A stretch of DNA of 64,000 nt, from contig NZ_CP109327.1 in the NCBI RefSeq assembly GCF_035918155.1, positions 496,001 through 560,000 on the forward strand, read 5' to 3'. The position numbers were made by a program, and so were the translations under genes. Of the stretch, positions 16,789-34,671 are shown in pieces. The DNA comes from Streptomyces sp. NBC_01591 (GTDB lineage Bacteria > Actinomycetota > Actinomycetes > Streptomycetales > Streptomycetaceae). Under the pieces are notes generated by a model. The model worked only from the letters and a program-made list of their open reading frames with translations. It made no database searches and was not told the DNA's origin. Position 1 is the stretch's first letter, and the number at the start of each line of letters is the position of its first letter.

Positions 16789-18039
16789 TTGACGGATCCC
16801 TGGGTGGCGCTGGCAGCCGATACGGACCCCGGTGCACGGATCGGCCAACTGCGCCGCGCACACGAGGTGTTCACCACGGCGGGCCGGCTGGAGCGGCCGG
16901 TACGGGCGGTCGTCGGTGAGTCCTGGCGGCGCTCGGCGCGGGCCAGGGTCAGCCCGGACGGTGCGGCCCTGGTCGAGCTGGGCTCGGACGACCTCGGCCC
17001 GTACCGGGACGGGCATCCCCTGGCCCCCGCCATGCCGGTGATCCGTGAGCTGATGGGCGCCTACGCGACGGACGGGGAGCATCTCCTCGCGGTGTGCGAC
17101 GCGCACGGCAGACTGCTGTGGGTCGAAGGCCCCGCGGTGACCCGCCGGGCCGCCGGCCGGATGAACTTCGTGGAGGGTGCCCGCTGGGCCGAGTCGGCGG
17201 CCGGGACGAACGCGCCGGGTACGGCCATCGCCGTGGACCGCCCGGTGCAGGTCTTCGCCGCCGAGCACTTCCTGCGGCCGGTCCAGCAGTGGACCTGCGC
17301 GGCGGCCCCGCTGCACGACCCGCACACCGGACGGGTCCTGGGTGCCGTGGACATCACCGGCGGGGACCGGCTCGCGCATCCGCACAGCCTGGCGTTCGTG
17401 CAGGCGGTGGCGCGCGCCGCCGAGTCGCAGCTCGCGCTGCTGGCCCCCTCGCCGGCCGGTGAGACCGTTCGGCTCAGCGCGCTCGGCAGGGACGAGGCGC
17501 TGCTGGTGGCCGGAGGCCGCAGGATCCGGCTCAGCAGGCGGCACAGCGAGATCCTGGCGACGCTGGCCCGCCGTCCCGAGGGCCTCGGCGGCGACGAACT
17601 CCTCGTCGAGCTGTACGAGGACGAGTCGGTGACCCCGGTTACCTTGCGGGCCGAACTCTCCAGGCTGCGGCGACTGCTCGGTCCGGAACTGCTCCTCTCG
17701 CGCCCCTACCGGCTCTCCGCCCCGGTCGACGCCGATTTCGACACGGTGGCGCGCAGACTGGCGTCGGGCGCGGTGGCCGCTGCGCTCGGGGCCTACGCGG
17801 GCCCGTTGCTGCCGGGCTCGCAGGCACCCTCCGTCATCCGGCTGCGGCGGCGGCTCGAGGAGCAGCTGCGGGCGGCACTCATCGCACGCGGCGACCCGGG
17901 GCTGCTGGCCGACTGGGCGTACAGCCCTTGGGGCGAGGACGACCTCCCGGTCTGGGAGGCACTCGCCGCGGCCGTTCCCGCCGGGCAGCGCCCGGCACTG
18001 CTCGCCAGGGCCCGGGCGCTGAACGCCGAGCAGGGGTAG
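16789..18039 (+). CDS. GAF-domain transcriptional regulator
   Basis: This is a 416-residue regulator from a TTG at 16789, with GGGAGGG just upstream. Residues about 1-60 contain RPVRAVVGESWRRSARARV, the typical lead-in of AcoR/GAF regulators. A GAF domain follows (about 90-210; GAYATDGEHLLAVCDAHGRLLWVEG, NAPGTAIAVDRPVQVFAAEHF). The C-terminal half holds a winged-helix-like segment (RIRLSRRHSEILATLARRPEGL, LRAELSRLRRLLG) and a helical tail. There is no sigma-54 AAA+ domain. Such genes commonly precede an acetaldehyde or aldehyde dehydrogenase gene, as here (106 nt downstream), so it probably controls it. Confidence 0.82.
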   Translation: MTDPWVALAADTDPGARIGQLRRAHEVFTTAGRLERPVRAVVGESWRRSARARVSPDGAALVELGSDDLGPYRDGHPLAPAMPVIRELMGAYATDGEHLLAVCDAHGRLLWVEGPAVTRRAAGRMNFVEGARWAESAAGTNAPGTAIAVDRPVQVFAAEHFLRPVQQWTCAAAPLHDPHTGRVLGAVDITGGDRLAHPHSLAFVQAVARAAESQLALLAPSPAGETVRLSALGRDEALLVAGGRRIRLSRRHSEILATLARRPEGLGGDELLVELYEDESVTPVTLRAELSRLRRLLGPELLLSRPYRLSAPVDADFDTVARRLASGAVAAALGAYAGPLLPGSQAPSVIRLRRRLEEQLRAALIARGDPGLLADWAYSPWGEDDLPVWEALAAAVPAGQRPALLARARALNAEQG

Positions 18040-18057
18040 CCGCTCCCCCGCGACCCG

Positions 18058-18072
18058 TGCAACGGGGTTGCA
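18058..18072. promoter_or_regulatory. Inverted repeat upstream of aldehyde dehydrogenase
   Basis: TGCAAC-GGG-GTTGCA is a perfect 6-bp inverted repeat in the 105-bp gap between the GAF regulator and the dehydrogenase. It is a candidate operator for the GAF regulator. A possible -10-like TACCCT follows near 18087. Confidence 0.4.
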
Positions 18073-18144
18073 ACGTACCGCTGCCTACCCTCGCGCCGAG
18101 GGCCGTCCAATGGCGGGCGGCACCGGATCCGGGAGGCCACAGAG

Positions 18145-19668
18145 ATGACCCGTTACGCCGCGCCGGGCGCCGAGGGCGCCATCGTCTCGTACGAGTCCCG
18201 CTACGACCACTGGATCGGCGGCGCGTACGTTCCGCCCGCCCGTGGTCAGTACTTCGAGAACCCCAGCCCCGTCAACGGCCGCCCCTTCACCGAGATCGCC
18301 CGCGGTACGGCCGAGGACGTCGAGCTCGCCCTGGACGCGGCACACGCCGCGGCGCCCGCCTGGGGAGCCACGGCGGCGGGCGACCGCGCGGGGCTCCTCA
18401 ACAGGATCGCCGACCGGATGGAGGCCCATCTGGAGGAGCTCGCGGTCGCCGAGAGCTGGGACAACGGCAAGCCGGTGCGCGAGACCCTGGCGGCCGACAT
18501 TCCGCTGGCCATCGACCACTTCCGCTACTTCGCCGGTGCGTTGCGCGCGCAGGAGGGCTCGCTCAGCGAGATCGACGACGACACGGTCGCGTACCACTTC
18601 CATGAGCCGCTCGGCGTCGTCGCGCAGATCATCCCGTGGAACTTCCCGATCCTGATGGCCACGTGGAAGCTGGCGCCGGCGCTCGCGGCGGGCAACGCGG
18701 TGGTCCTCAAGCCGGCCGAACAGACCCCGGCCTCCATCCACGTGTGGCTGAAACTGGTGGCCGATCTGCTGCCGCCGGGCGTCGTCAACATTGTGAACGG
18801 CTTCGGAACGGAGGCCGGCAAACCCCTCGCCTCCAGCCCGCGCGTCGCGAAGGTCGCCTTCACCGGTGAGACGACGACGGGGCGGCTGATCATGCAGTAC
18901 GCCTCCGAGAACCTCAAGCCGGTGACCCTGGAACTCGGCGGCAAGTCGCCCAACATCTTCTTCGACGACGTGTGGAACGCGGACGACGACTTCCGCGACA
19001 AGGCCCTTGAAGGCTTCACCATGTTCGCCCTCAATCAGGGCGAGGTCTGTACCTGTCCGTCGCGCGCACTGATCCAGCGCGGGGTGTACGGCGAATTCCT
19101 GGAAGCGGGTATCGCCCGCACCGAACGGATCGTGCCCGGTCACCCGCTGGACACGGACACGATGATCGGCGCACAGGCCTCCGACGAACAGCTGAAGAAA
19201 ATCCTTTCATACCTGGACATCGGCCGGCGGGAGGGCGCGAAGGTCCTCACGGGTGGTGAGCGGATCGAGTACGACGGGGAACTGGCGGGCGGCTTCTACG
19301 TCCAGCCCACCATCTTCGAGGGTGACAACCGGATGCGGGTCTTCCAGGAGGAGATCTTCGGCCCGGTCGTGGCGGTCACGTCCTTCTCCGACTTCGACGA
19401 CGCGATCGGGACCGCGAACGACACGCTGTACGGCCTCGGGGCCGGCGTATGGACTCGCGACATGAACACCGCGTACCGGGCGGGCCGCGCCATCCAGGCG
19501 GGCCGGGTCTGGACGAACTGCTACCACGCGTACCCGGCACACGCGGCGTTCGGCGGCTACAAGCAGTCCGGGATCGGCCGCGAGAACCACAAGATGATGC
19601 TGGAGCACTACCAGCAGACGAAGAACCTCCTGGTGTCCTATTCGCCGAAGAAGCTCGGCTTCTTCTAG
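18145..19668 (+). CDS. NAD-dependent aldehyde dehydrogenase (ExaC/AcoD type)
   Basis: This full-length 507-residue aldehyde dehydrogenase oxidises an aldehyde, probably acetaldehyde, to the acid with NAD+. The coenzyme-binding [14 protein letters not shown] is present, with the general base Glu263 in LELGGKSPN and the nucleophile Cys302 in [11 protein letters not shown]. The C-terminal [22 protein letters not shown] motif is typical of the ExaC subgroup. There is no signal peptide. The GAF regulator upstream supports a role in alcohol/acetaldehyde use. A strong hairpin follows the stop. Confidence 0.93.
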   Translation: MTRYAAPGAEGAIVSYESRYDHWIGGAYVPPARGQYFENPSPVNGRPFTEIARGTAEDVELALDAAHAAAPAWGATAAGDRAGLLNRIADRMEAHLEELAVAESWDNGKPVRETLAADIPLAIDHFRYFAGALRAQEGSLSEIDDDTVAYHFHEPLGVVAQIIPWNFPILMATWKLAPALAAGNAVVLKPAEQTPASIHVWLKLVADLLPPGVVNIVNGFGTEAGKPLASSPRVAKVAFTGETTTGRLIMQYASENLKPVTLELGGKSPNIFFDDVWNADDDFRDKALEGFTMFALNQGEVCTCPSRALIQRGVYGEFLEAGIARTERIVPGHPLDTDTMIGAQASDEQLKKILSYLDIGRREGAKVLTGGERIEYDGELAGGFYVQPTIFEGDNRMRVFQEEIFGPVVAVTSFSDFDDAIGTANDTLYGLGAGVWTRDMNTAYRAGRAIQAGRVWTNCYHAYPAHAAFGGYKQSGIGRENHKMMLEHYQQTKNLLVSYSPKKLGFF

Positions 19669-19680
19669 ACGCAGAAAAAA

Positions 19681-19716
19681 GGGCGCCTGACCAGGCAAGA
19701 TACCCGTCAGGCGCCC
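19681..19716. terminator. Strong hairpin terminator
   Basis: A perfect 11-bp stem, GGGCGCCTGAC (19681-19691) and GTCAGGCGCCC (19706-19716), has a 14-nt loop and is preceded by AGAAAAAA. It follows the dehydrogenase stop by about 12 nt. The A-tract becomes a U-tract on the minus strand, so it can also terminate the integrase remnant. Confidence 0.75.
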
Positions 19717-19829
19717 TCCACGGCGCACGACCAAACGGTAAGGCGATACACGCCCTTGCTCCCGATACCTCCCACCAATATTCCAGCTCTGACCAGCCGT
19801 TCCGGGGCATTTCCGGGCCAAGGTCCCGC

Positions 19830-20297
19830 TCAGGCGCCCTCCGCGTCGCCCGTCAGCGTCTCCCACCGCTGCATGGACTCCTCGATCAGCCGGTTCACAT
19901 GGTTCCGCGCGTCGGCCAGGAACTTGGCGTAGTAGCGGAAGAGGACCTGCATGCTTTGTCCGGCTCGGCGCGCGCACTCGGCGGGGTCGACTCCGGAGGC
20001 CAACCAGAACGAGATGCCGGCGTGGCGCAGGTCGTAGGGGCGCTTCGCCAGCTCAAGGGAGTGCTCGTCAAGGGTGAGAGCGACGTCACGCACTCGCCCC
20101 CAGGTGATGCCGTACGCTGCGGCATCGATGTCCTCGATGGCGGACACCAGGTCTGGTGATCTCCCCGCACTGCGCCTTCGCCTTCCCTGGCGAACCCGCC
20201 GCCGTGGGCCAGGCGGCCGGGGGCGCTCCCGAAGGCTGCGGGTGACGTCGTCGTCCGGGTCGAGGATCCCGGACGCTGGATCACCGTACAGCGGCAC
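19830..20297 (-). pseudogene. Tyrosine recombinase (integrase) C-terminal fragment
   Basis: The last 75 codons of this 155-codon frame are the C-terminal catalytic part of an actinobacterial site-specific integrase: KRPYDLRHAGISFWLASGV (the RxxH box) and AGQSMQVLFRYYAKFL, with the nucleophilic Tyr region. The first half (rich in R/P/G) resembles no integrase, and the N-terminal and core-binding domains are absent. No intact tRNA gene or att duplication is visible beside it. It is read as the leftover of an integrative element. Confidence 0.7.
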
Positions 20298-20876
20298 GGG
20301 TGGGAGCAGCGGGCACGGACCGGGCCCGCCACGCAGAATCAGGGATCCGGCTCATCCAACAGGCACCCGAAGCCCGCCCGCCACCTCGCGTACGAAGCAA
20401 AACCTTCGGTCGCCTCGCACCGGCCCGGACACACCTGGCAGCCGGTGAACCCGAAGACTCCCGCCAGGAAACGGATCACGCCCTGGACCTCTGTTCGGCA
20501 CCATCAGTTCACACAGAGTCAGCGAACGGCGCACCGAACTGCACGACGAAGCACTCCCGTACGCCAGGAGCGTCCCGGCCATCGGTCTCCACGAACTCCC
20601 TCGGAGAACTGACGGCCTCGCTGATGCACCCGCCGCCGGCGCACTTGCCTCTGACGGCGGTCGTGGCTAGCTCCCCGTAGGCGGCCGCTTACCGCGCGGT
20701 TTATCCCCGCATACGGCCAGATATCACTCTGGTGCCGTAGGGCGGTCACCGGCTTCCCGGGCTGTTTCGGGCTCGGCTCGGTGAACGGGGTTGTGCAGGA
20801 CAGCTCCGTCGCTGTGATCACGGCGGCGCTCGTGCGTGGGGTTTGGCGGCGTCGGCCGCCCCGGGCCCCTTGCCGC
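20298..20876. other. Intergenic DNA with no convincing gene
   Basis: About 580 bp separate the integrase remnant from the SDR gene. Short frames exist on both strands but lack domain content and consistent codon bias. Base composition is slightly lower in GC than its neighbours. It is best seen as decayed mobile DNA. Confidence 0.5.
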
Positions 20877-21668
20877 TCAGATGGCCAGAATGCCGCCGTC
20901 CACCGCCACATAGCTGCCGGTGGCGAATGAGGAGCGGTCGCTCAGCAGCCACAGGGCCGCTTCCGCCACCTCTTGCGGCTCGGCCATCCGCTTTTGGATC
21001 TGGCGTGCGACGAATGCCTCCTCCAAAGCCGGGTTGGCCTCCACCGCCGCGTTGATCATTTCCGTCCGGGTGGTGCCCACGATCAAGGAGTTGACGCGGA
21101 TGCCGTACGCCCCGTATTCGGCGGCCGTGGCCTTCGTCAGGCCCAGGACGGCGTGCTTCGCCGCGACGTAGGGGGATGGTGCGCCGGTGGCGATGAGGCC
21201 CGCCGAACTGGCGGTGTTGACGATCGTCCCGTGGCCGGCTTCCAGCATGACGGGGATCTGACGGCGCAGACAGTTCCATGTCCCGCGTACGTTGACATCC
21301 ATGATGCGGTCGAAATCCTCTTCCGGCAGTTCGTGCGATCGGCCGAAGGTGGAGCCGGCGTAGCCGGCGTTGTTGAAGGCGCCGTCGAGGCGGCCGAAGC
21401 GTTCGATGGCCGTCGCGACGGCGCGCTCGACGTCGTCGGCCCGCGTCACGTCGCCGACGCTGCAGGCCGCTTGTCCGCCGGATGTCTCGATCTCGCGGGT
21501 GAGGTCCTTGAGCCGGTCTTCGCGGCGGGCCATGAGGACGACGGCCGCGCCTTCGGAGGCGAAGAGCCGCGCTGCGGCCTCGCCTATGCCGCTCGACGCT
21601 CCGGTGATCATCACGGTCCTGCCGGTCAGCAGGCCGGTGTTGTGCGCTGGGGGTGTCCAATCGTTCAT
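20877..21668 (-). CDS. Short-chain dehydrogenase/reductase
   Basis: This is a complete 263-residue classical SDR. The Rossmann motif TGASSGIG is at 22-29, NNAG at 99-102, the catalytic Ser around 154, and Tyr167/Lys171 are in the YVAAK box. The C-terminal AVDGGILAI is typical. The Arg in MARREDRL after strand 2 suggests NADP preference. Substrate unknown. It is the only intact gene in a 4-kb zone of integrase and transposase remnants, so it may have come with a mobile element. ATG 21668 fits the family start, although the Shine-Dalgarno is weak. Confidence 0.87.
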   Translation of the reverse strand: MNDWTPPAHNTGLLTGRTVMITGASSGIGEAAARLFASEGAAVVLMARREDRLKDLTREIETSGGQAACSVGDVTRADDVERAVATAIERFGRLDGAFNNAGYAGSTFGRSHELPEEDFDRIMDVNVRGTWNCLRRQIPVMLEAGHGTIVNTASSAGLIATGAPSPYVAAKHAVLGLTKATAAEYGAYGIRVNSLIVGTTRTEMINAAVEANPALEEAFVARQIQKRMAEPQEVAEAALWLLSDRSSFATGSYVAVDGGILAI

Positions 21669-22016
21669 GACGCGAGTAAACCTGAAGTAGCGGGCCGTCA
21701 CGCCACTTTCACCAGACGGGCGTTCGATTCGGTGATGTGGTGCGGGCTCGATGGCGCATCGTGCCCTCAGGGTTGCTGAGGGGTACGAGCACAATGTGTC
21801 TCGTTTGCCCGCGCAGCGGAGGCCGTGGAGGTTTGGCCCTGAGATGTTCTGGGGGTGTCCGATCGTGGTCCGTCCCAGTCCTTGTTCGTTCTGGGCGGGC
21901 CATTCGGCTCCCCGTTGGATCTGCGGCAGCCGTCCTGTTTCTCTCGCGGGGCCCCTGTGCGTTCAGTCAAGGTGGTGTTGATGTCAGGCGTGAGGGCGCC
22001 TGGCACTGTGGCTGTC

Positions 22017-22150
22017 ATGACTGATGAAGCGGCTGTTCAGCGGTCGGTTGGTGAGGGCATGCGTCCGTGCGACTTCTGCGGTGACCCGGTCGTGATCGAC
22101 TCGATCGACGAGTACGACTGTCCTGTGTGCGGTGAGCGTGATACGGATCA
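22017..22150 (+). pseudogene. Possible truncated zinc-ribbon small gene
   Basis: From the ATG at 22017 the frame encodes a short acidic start and two CxxC knuckles (CDFCG and CPVCG, about 20 residues apart), as in small zinc-ribbon proteins. At about 22150 it runs into the antisense side of the IS4-family remnant, where coding character is lost. It may be a host gene cut by the transposon, or chance. Confidence 0.3.
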
Positions 22151-22743
22151 GCCCGACGTAGCCGGCCGGGGCCTTGTTCGGGTCGAGGATCGTGGTGATG
22201 AGCCGGTAGACGCCCTCGTGGCCTGCGACGGTGTACTCCACCGCGCGTACCGGCACCCCGCGACGGGTGTGGTGGATGTCGCCGCGGTCGAAGATCTCGG
22301 GGAGGCAGAAGCCGTCCGGCAGTTGCTCAACCACGGGCAGCGCGAGGTCTTTGCGGACCCGCCACAGCAGGTCCGCCCCGGTCGCCGCGGCTCGGCACCA
22401 CAGGTCCACGCCGTCGAAGCCGCGGTCGGCCGGCAGCATCCCCTGCCGCAGGGATCCCAGGACCGCTCGGGCGGAGAATCTGCTCTCCGATGCGAAGAGC
22501 TGCCAGCGCGGCGTCGAAGATGACGTGGGTGCCGCACTTCACCAGGCCGACCATGCGGATCTGCGGGTAGCCGATGTCCTGTTCGCCCCGCCCGGACCGG
22601 GGAGGACGACCGAACGCCTCCGCGTTCGCCTTCGTGTCGGGCAGGTCGAACGTGGTCCCGTCGATCGCAATCAGCCGCCGGCCGCGGTAGAAGGCGCACA
22701 CCGCGCCTGGTGCGGCGACCGGACGGCACACCCGTTCCGGCAC
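22150..22743 (-). pseudogene. IS4-family transposase remnant
   Basis: Two minus-strand frames joined by a frameshift near 22440 give consecutive parts of a DDE transposase. The upstream frame has RRLIAIDGTTFDLPDTKANA (first catalytic Asp region), then YPQIRMVGLVKCGTHVIFDAAL. The downstream frame has LPADRGFDGVDLW (second Asp), ATGADLLWRVRKDLALPV, and ITTILDPNKAPA. The N-terminal about 100 residues and the C-terminal part with the catalytic Glu are missing. No terminal inverted repeats were identified. The element cannot move by itself. Confidence 0.75.
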
Positions 22744-23880
22744 GCTACCCGCAGCTCCTCGACCGGGGCTCTCCTCGAATCCCCGGAAGACCTTCTGCTC
22801 ACTTCTCGCATCCGGATCAGCATGCCCGTCCTCTGGCCGGCCCCGGACTCACCGACGCCCGGCCGTCGTCGACTCAACGGCGGAAGAACCTCGTGTCCGT
22901 GAGAGCGGATGCGGGAAGGGGAGCGAGGCGGCGTCGGCAGGTCCCGCCCGGTGGCTCTCAGCGTGCGAAGACCGGGCCGGTACAGGATGGTCCGCGGATC
23001 GGCGCAGTAGGGACGGGGGCGCCGGTGCGGAGCGGGGCGCGGCGGGTACCGGCCTGGAGGATCGCGGTGGCCCGCCGGGACGGGGCCGGGGGGCACGGTC
23101 GGTGGAGTCACGTGTGCGGCTGAATCGGCCACGAGCCCAAGATCACAGATGTGCTGAGGCCCCCGCATGGGGGACTGTCCCCCATATCCTCGGCCCCCTG
23201 GCCGGTGAGACAGAGGGGCGCACGGAGCGCCGCGGCGTCGGAGGACGGCCGGTCGCGGCCGTGCCGCCCGACGAGGCAGGTCAGCGGCGTGCGACCGGGT
23301 GCCGTCCGGCCGAGGGGCGCACGGGCAGGTGGTCAGCCCAGCGGGTATATGGGGGCATCCACGACGCACCATGGGGGAGGCACGCGACCCCGGCCGCCAC
23401 CACACGGCCCGGTCTGCCGCGCTTGCTTGTCGTGCAGGCCCGCAGGGCTTGGCCGGTCGCCCGATTACCTTAGGCACGCGGCGGCCTGACCGACCGTCCG
23501 ATCACACAGCGCTGCTACGGCCTGTGCAACCACCATCCGGTCGCGCCCGCCGACGGGCACGGAAGGCAACTCGTCGGCGGCCTGCGAACAGGACGGCGTG
23601 CGCGATGGTGTCCGGTCCGGTGTGCGCTCCGGCCGCGGGAGACCGGCTCGTCGAGGCGCGGGAGCCATCCGGGGGGATGTCTTCGCCCACCCCACGAGTG
23701 GTTGCCCCAAAGGAACTTGGGGGATCATCCCGCATCCGCCGTCGCTGCGGCACCCGCTCTACTGGTGTCCGGCTGGCGGGTTCCCGCGGTGACGTCCCGA
23801 AGGAGCGCCGCCGGTCCGAACTCGACTCGTGACCCACAGCCAACAGGTGCCGTACGACAAGACATACAGGAGCGCACGAC
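22744..23880. other. 1.1-kb region without a convincing gene, upstream of the cluster regulator
   Basis: Only short arginine/proline-rich frames without domains are found on either strand. The DNA contains several ATGGGGG motifs, including a perfect palindrome at 23167-23185. It should include the promoter of the LuxR-type gene; AGGAG lies about 9 nt before that ATG. Confidence 0.5.
23167..23185. promoter_or_regulatory. Perfect 19-bp palindrome (possible operator)
   Basis: ATGGGGGAC-T-GTCCCCCAT is a perfect inverted repeat with a single central base. CCCCCATAT at 23179-23187 recurs inverted as ATATGGGGG at 23347-23355, and ATGGGGGAG follows at 23371. The arrangement suggests a multi-site operator, about 500-700 nt before the regulator start. 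Confidence 0.4.
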
Positions 23881-24876
23881 ATGCGGACCTCTTTGGGTAT
23901 CGACTCCGTTGCACGGAGTGTGTACATCTCGATGGTCGACCGGCCCGGCGCGGAGGTGGCCGAGCTGGCCGCGCAACTGAAGGAGACCGAGGAAACGGTC
24001 CGGGGCGGGCTGGAGCGGCTGTCCGCCCTGCTGCTCGTCGTTCCGGGGGACTCCGCCAGCGGCTGGCGGCCGATCGATCCGGAGGTCGGACTGGCAGCGA
24101 TGCTCACCCGGCAGCAGGAGGAATTAGCCCGCCACCGGCTCCAGGTGGAGGGCAGCCGACTGGAGGTGACGCGGCTGCTGTCGGAGCGCGGGCGCGGCGG
24201 CCGGGAGAGCGTTCCGGACGTCAAGTGGCTGGCCGGCGCGGACGCCGTGTGGCGGCACATCACCTCTCTCGCCGATGAGTGCGCGAACGAATGGCTGACC
24301 GTCGGACCGGTCGAGCGGCCGGACGCGGCGGCCTTCGAGGCCGGCCACTCGCTGGACGAAATCCTGCGGCGACGCGGAACGCCCGCTCGCGCCATCGTGC
24401 TGGAGAGCGTCCGCAACGACCCCGAGGCGACGGAGCGCCTGCGCCGGAACGAGGAGTGCGGCGGCGCCGTCCGCACCCTGCCGTCGCTGCCGGTGTGGAT
24501 GATCGTCTCCGACCGCAGGCACGCCGTCGTGCCGGTCACGAGCGGCCGCAGCGTGGTCGGCGCGATGGCGTGCGGCGTCGAGTCGGTCACGGAAGCCTTC
24601 GCGACCCTGTTCGCCCGGCTGTGGAAGGAAGCCCTGCCGCTCGCGGAGGCACGCCCCCGTACCAGCGGCAACCTCTCCCTCCAGGAGCAGCACGTGCTCC
24701 GGCTGTGGGCGCAAGGGCTCACGGACGCGGCGGCGGCCCGCCGGATGGACGTCTCACTGCGCACGGTGCGCCGGCTCTCGGAGAAGCTGACCGACCGGTT
24801 CGGTGCCCAGAGCCGGTTTCAGCTCGGCGCCCTCGCGCTCGCCAGCGGCGGCATCCGCGCCGAGGACATGGCCTGA
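23881..24876 (+). CDS. LuxR-type cluster regulator with TTA codon
   Basis: This 331-residue regulator has three parts. The N-terminal part (about 1-75) looks like a TrmB/helix-turn-helix-like region (AELAAQLKETEETVRGGLERLSALLLV). A middle part has a helical coil (LTRQQEELARHRLQVEGSRLEVTRLL) and an alpha/beta region similar to phospholipase-D-like TrmB sensor domains. The C-terminal LuxR DNA-binding domain (about 263-325) has LSLQEQHVLRLWAQGLTDAAAARRMDVSLRTVRRL. Codon 82 is TTA. It is convergent with the NRPS genes at the cluster edge and is the likely pathway-specific activator. This architecture is frequent in Streptomyces peptide clusters. Confidence 0.85.
   Translation: MRTSLGIDSVARSVYISMVDRPGAEVAELAAQLKETEETVRGGLERLSALLLVVPGDSASGWRPIDPEVGLAAMLTRQQEELARHRLQVEGSRLEVTRLLSERGRGGRESVPDVKWLAGADAVWRHITSLADECANEWLTVGPVERPDAAAFEAGHSLDEILRRRGTPARAIVLESVRNDPEATERLRRNEECGGAVRTLPSLPVWMIVSDRRHAVVPVTSGRSVVGAMACGVESVTEAFATLFARLWKEALPLAEARPRTSGNLSLQEQHVLRLWAQGLTDAAAARRMDVSLRTVRRLSEKLTDRFGAQSRFQLGALALASGGIRAEDMA
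24124..24126 (+). promoter_or_regulatory. TTA leucine codon (bldA control point)
   Basis: Leu82 of the LuxR-type regulator is encoded by TTA, in the codon series GAA TTA GCC. In Streptomyces TTA is read only by the bldA tRNA, which accumulates late in growth, so translation of this regulator is probably tied to development. Confidence 0.85.
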
Positions 24877-24906
24877 ACCGTCCCACCTGGCGTGACCGGG
24901 CCGTGA

Positions 24907-24938
24907 GGGGCCGGACCTCGTCGCCGAGGTCCGGCCCC
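24907..24938. terminator. Bidirectional terminator between regulator and NRPS
   Basis: A perfect 14-bp stem, GGGGCCGGACCTCG (24907-24920) and CGAGGTCCGGCCCC (24925-24938), has a TCGC loop. It lies between the convergent LuxR-type gene and the first NRPS gene. Confidence 0.8.
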
Positions 24939-24962
24939 TTCGTGGTGTGGCAACGGGTGCGG

Positions 24963-33824
<8,862 letters not shown>

Positions 33825-34015
33825 CGTTCACTCCCCATCGTCAGGACATCGTCAGCGGTACAAGCGGTTCACGGGCGGCACGCCGTACGGCGCGCGGCGA
33901 GGGGCAGGGCGGGGGCCTCCGGGCGGGCCGGGGACCGTGCCGCCGACAAAACCGCGACCGCCGGCGCCGAACGTCCGCGACGAGCAGGCTAGGACGCGCG
34001 GACGCGCGACCCCAG

Positions 34016-34063
34016 TGGACACAAATGACGCCCCTCGGGATGGTCACAACTGCCCAGTGCCGC
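34016..34063. promoter_or_regulatory. Two copies of the cluster repeat in the divergent promoter region
   Basis: The 376-bp gap between the divergent NRPS (33824) and the mutase operon (34201) contains TGGACACAAATGACG and, 25 nt on, TGGTCACAACTGCCC. Both match the repeats upstream of the NRPS gene starting at 59355 (TGGTCACTTCTGCCC). The strand relative to the minus-strand NRPS genes is the same. The rest of the gap shows no gene and no recognisable B12 riboswitch. Confidence 0.6.
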
Positions 34064-34200
34064 TCGCGATCACCGCTGGCCACCATGGACGGCGTCACTA
34101 GTGCACAGCCCGGACGCCCCCACGGAGGGCGATTTCACGGGTACCCGGCCCGATCGCAGCGGTCGCGGCCCCATCACGGTGTCGAGAGGAAAAGCCGGTC

Positions 34201-34671
34201 GTGTACCCGCATCGCCAGCCCCCGGACAGCCCGCACCACGCAGTCCTGACCACCATCGCCTCGGACTCACACACCTGGAACCTGCTCTTCCTGCAACTGC
34301 TGCTCGAGGAACAGGGCTGGGAGGTCACCAATCTCGGCGCGTGCGTCCCGGTCGGCGTCCTGATCGAGGAGGCCACGGCCCGTACGCCCGGCCTCATCGT
34401 CGTCAGCACGGTCAACGGACACGGCGCCGAGGAGGCCACGGGCCTGGCCCGCGCGGTGCGCGCCGTGCCGGCGCTGGCCAGGGTGCCGCTCGTCGTCGGA
34501 GGCAAGCTGAACACCTCGGGCACCATCGCCCCGGACGTCCACGCCTCGCTCATCGACGCCGGCTTCGACGCCGTCCTGACCGGCGCGAACGCCGTCCCCG
34601 GACTGCTCGCCCTGCTCGACACCCTGCCCGAGCACCGGCACGGAAGGCCCCATGCCGATGCCGTCCGCTGA
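34201..34671 (+). CDS. Methylaspartate (glutamate) mutase small subunit, B12-binding
   Basis: This 156-residue cobalamin-binding Rossmann protein starts at GTG 34201 with GAGAGGA upstream. The B12 His motif appears as TIASDSHTWN (DxH kept; the usual following Gly is replaced, as in secondary-metabolite homologues). It is followed by EEQGWEVTNLGACVP, LIVVSTVNGHG and VVGGKLNTSG, which wraps the nucleotide tail. With the large subunit it should rearrange L-glutamate to (2S,3S)-3-methylaspartate by adenosylcobalamin radical chemistry. It is the first gene of the precursor operon and overlaps the next by 20 nt, as expected for stoichiometric subunits. Confidence 0.88.
   Translation: MYPHRQPPDSPHHAVLTTIASDSHTWNLLFLQLLLEEQGWEVTNLGACVPVGVLIEEATARTPGLIVVSTVNGHGAEEATGLARAVRAVPALARVPLVVGGKLNTSGTIAPDVHASLIDAGFDAVLTGANAVPGLLALLDTLPEHRHGRPHADAVR

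Noticed and set aside
19669..19830. Possible tRNA attachment site beside the integrase remnant
   Set aside because: The hairpin there is a terminator; no cloverleaf or CCA-end pattern could be formed.
20300..20680. 126-codon plus-strand frame
   Set aside because: Composition looks random, no ribosome site, no domain; it overlaps other equally poor frames.
33825..34200. Possible cobalamin riboswitch before the B12-dependent mutase
   Set aside because: No B12-box-like core or compatible stem pattern was recognised; the gap instead holds the cluster repeat.
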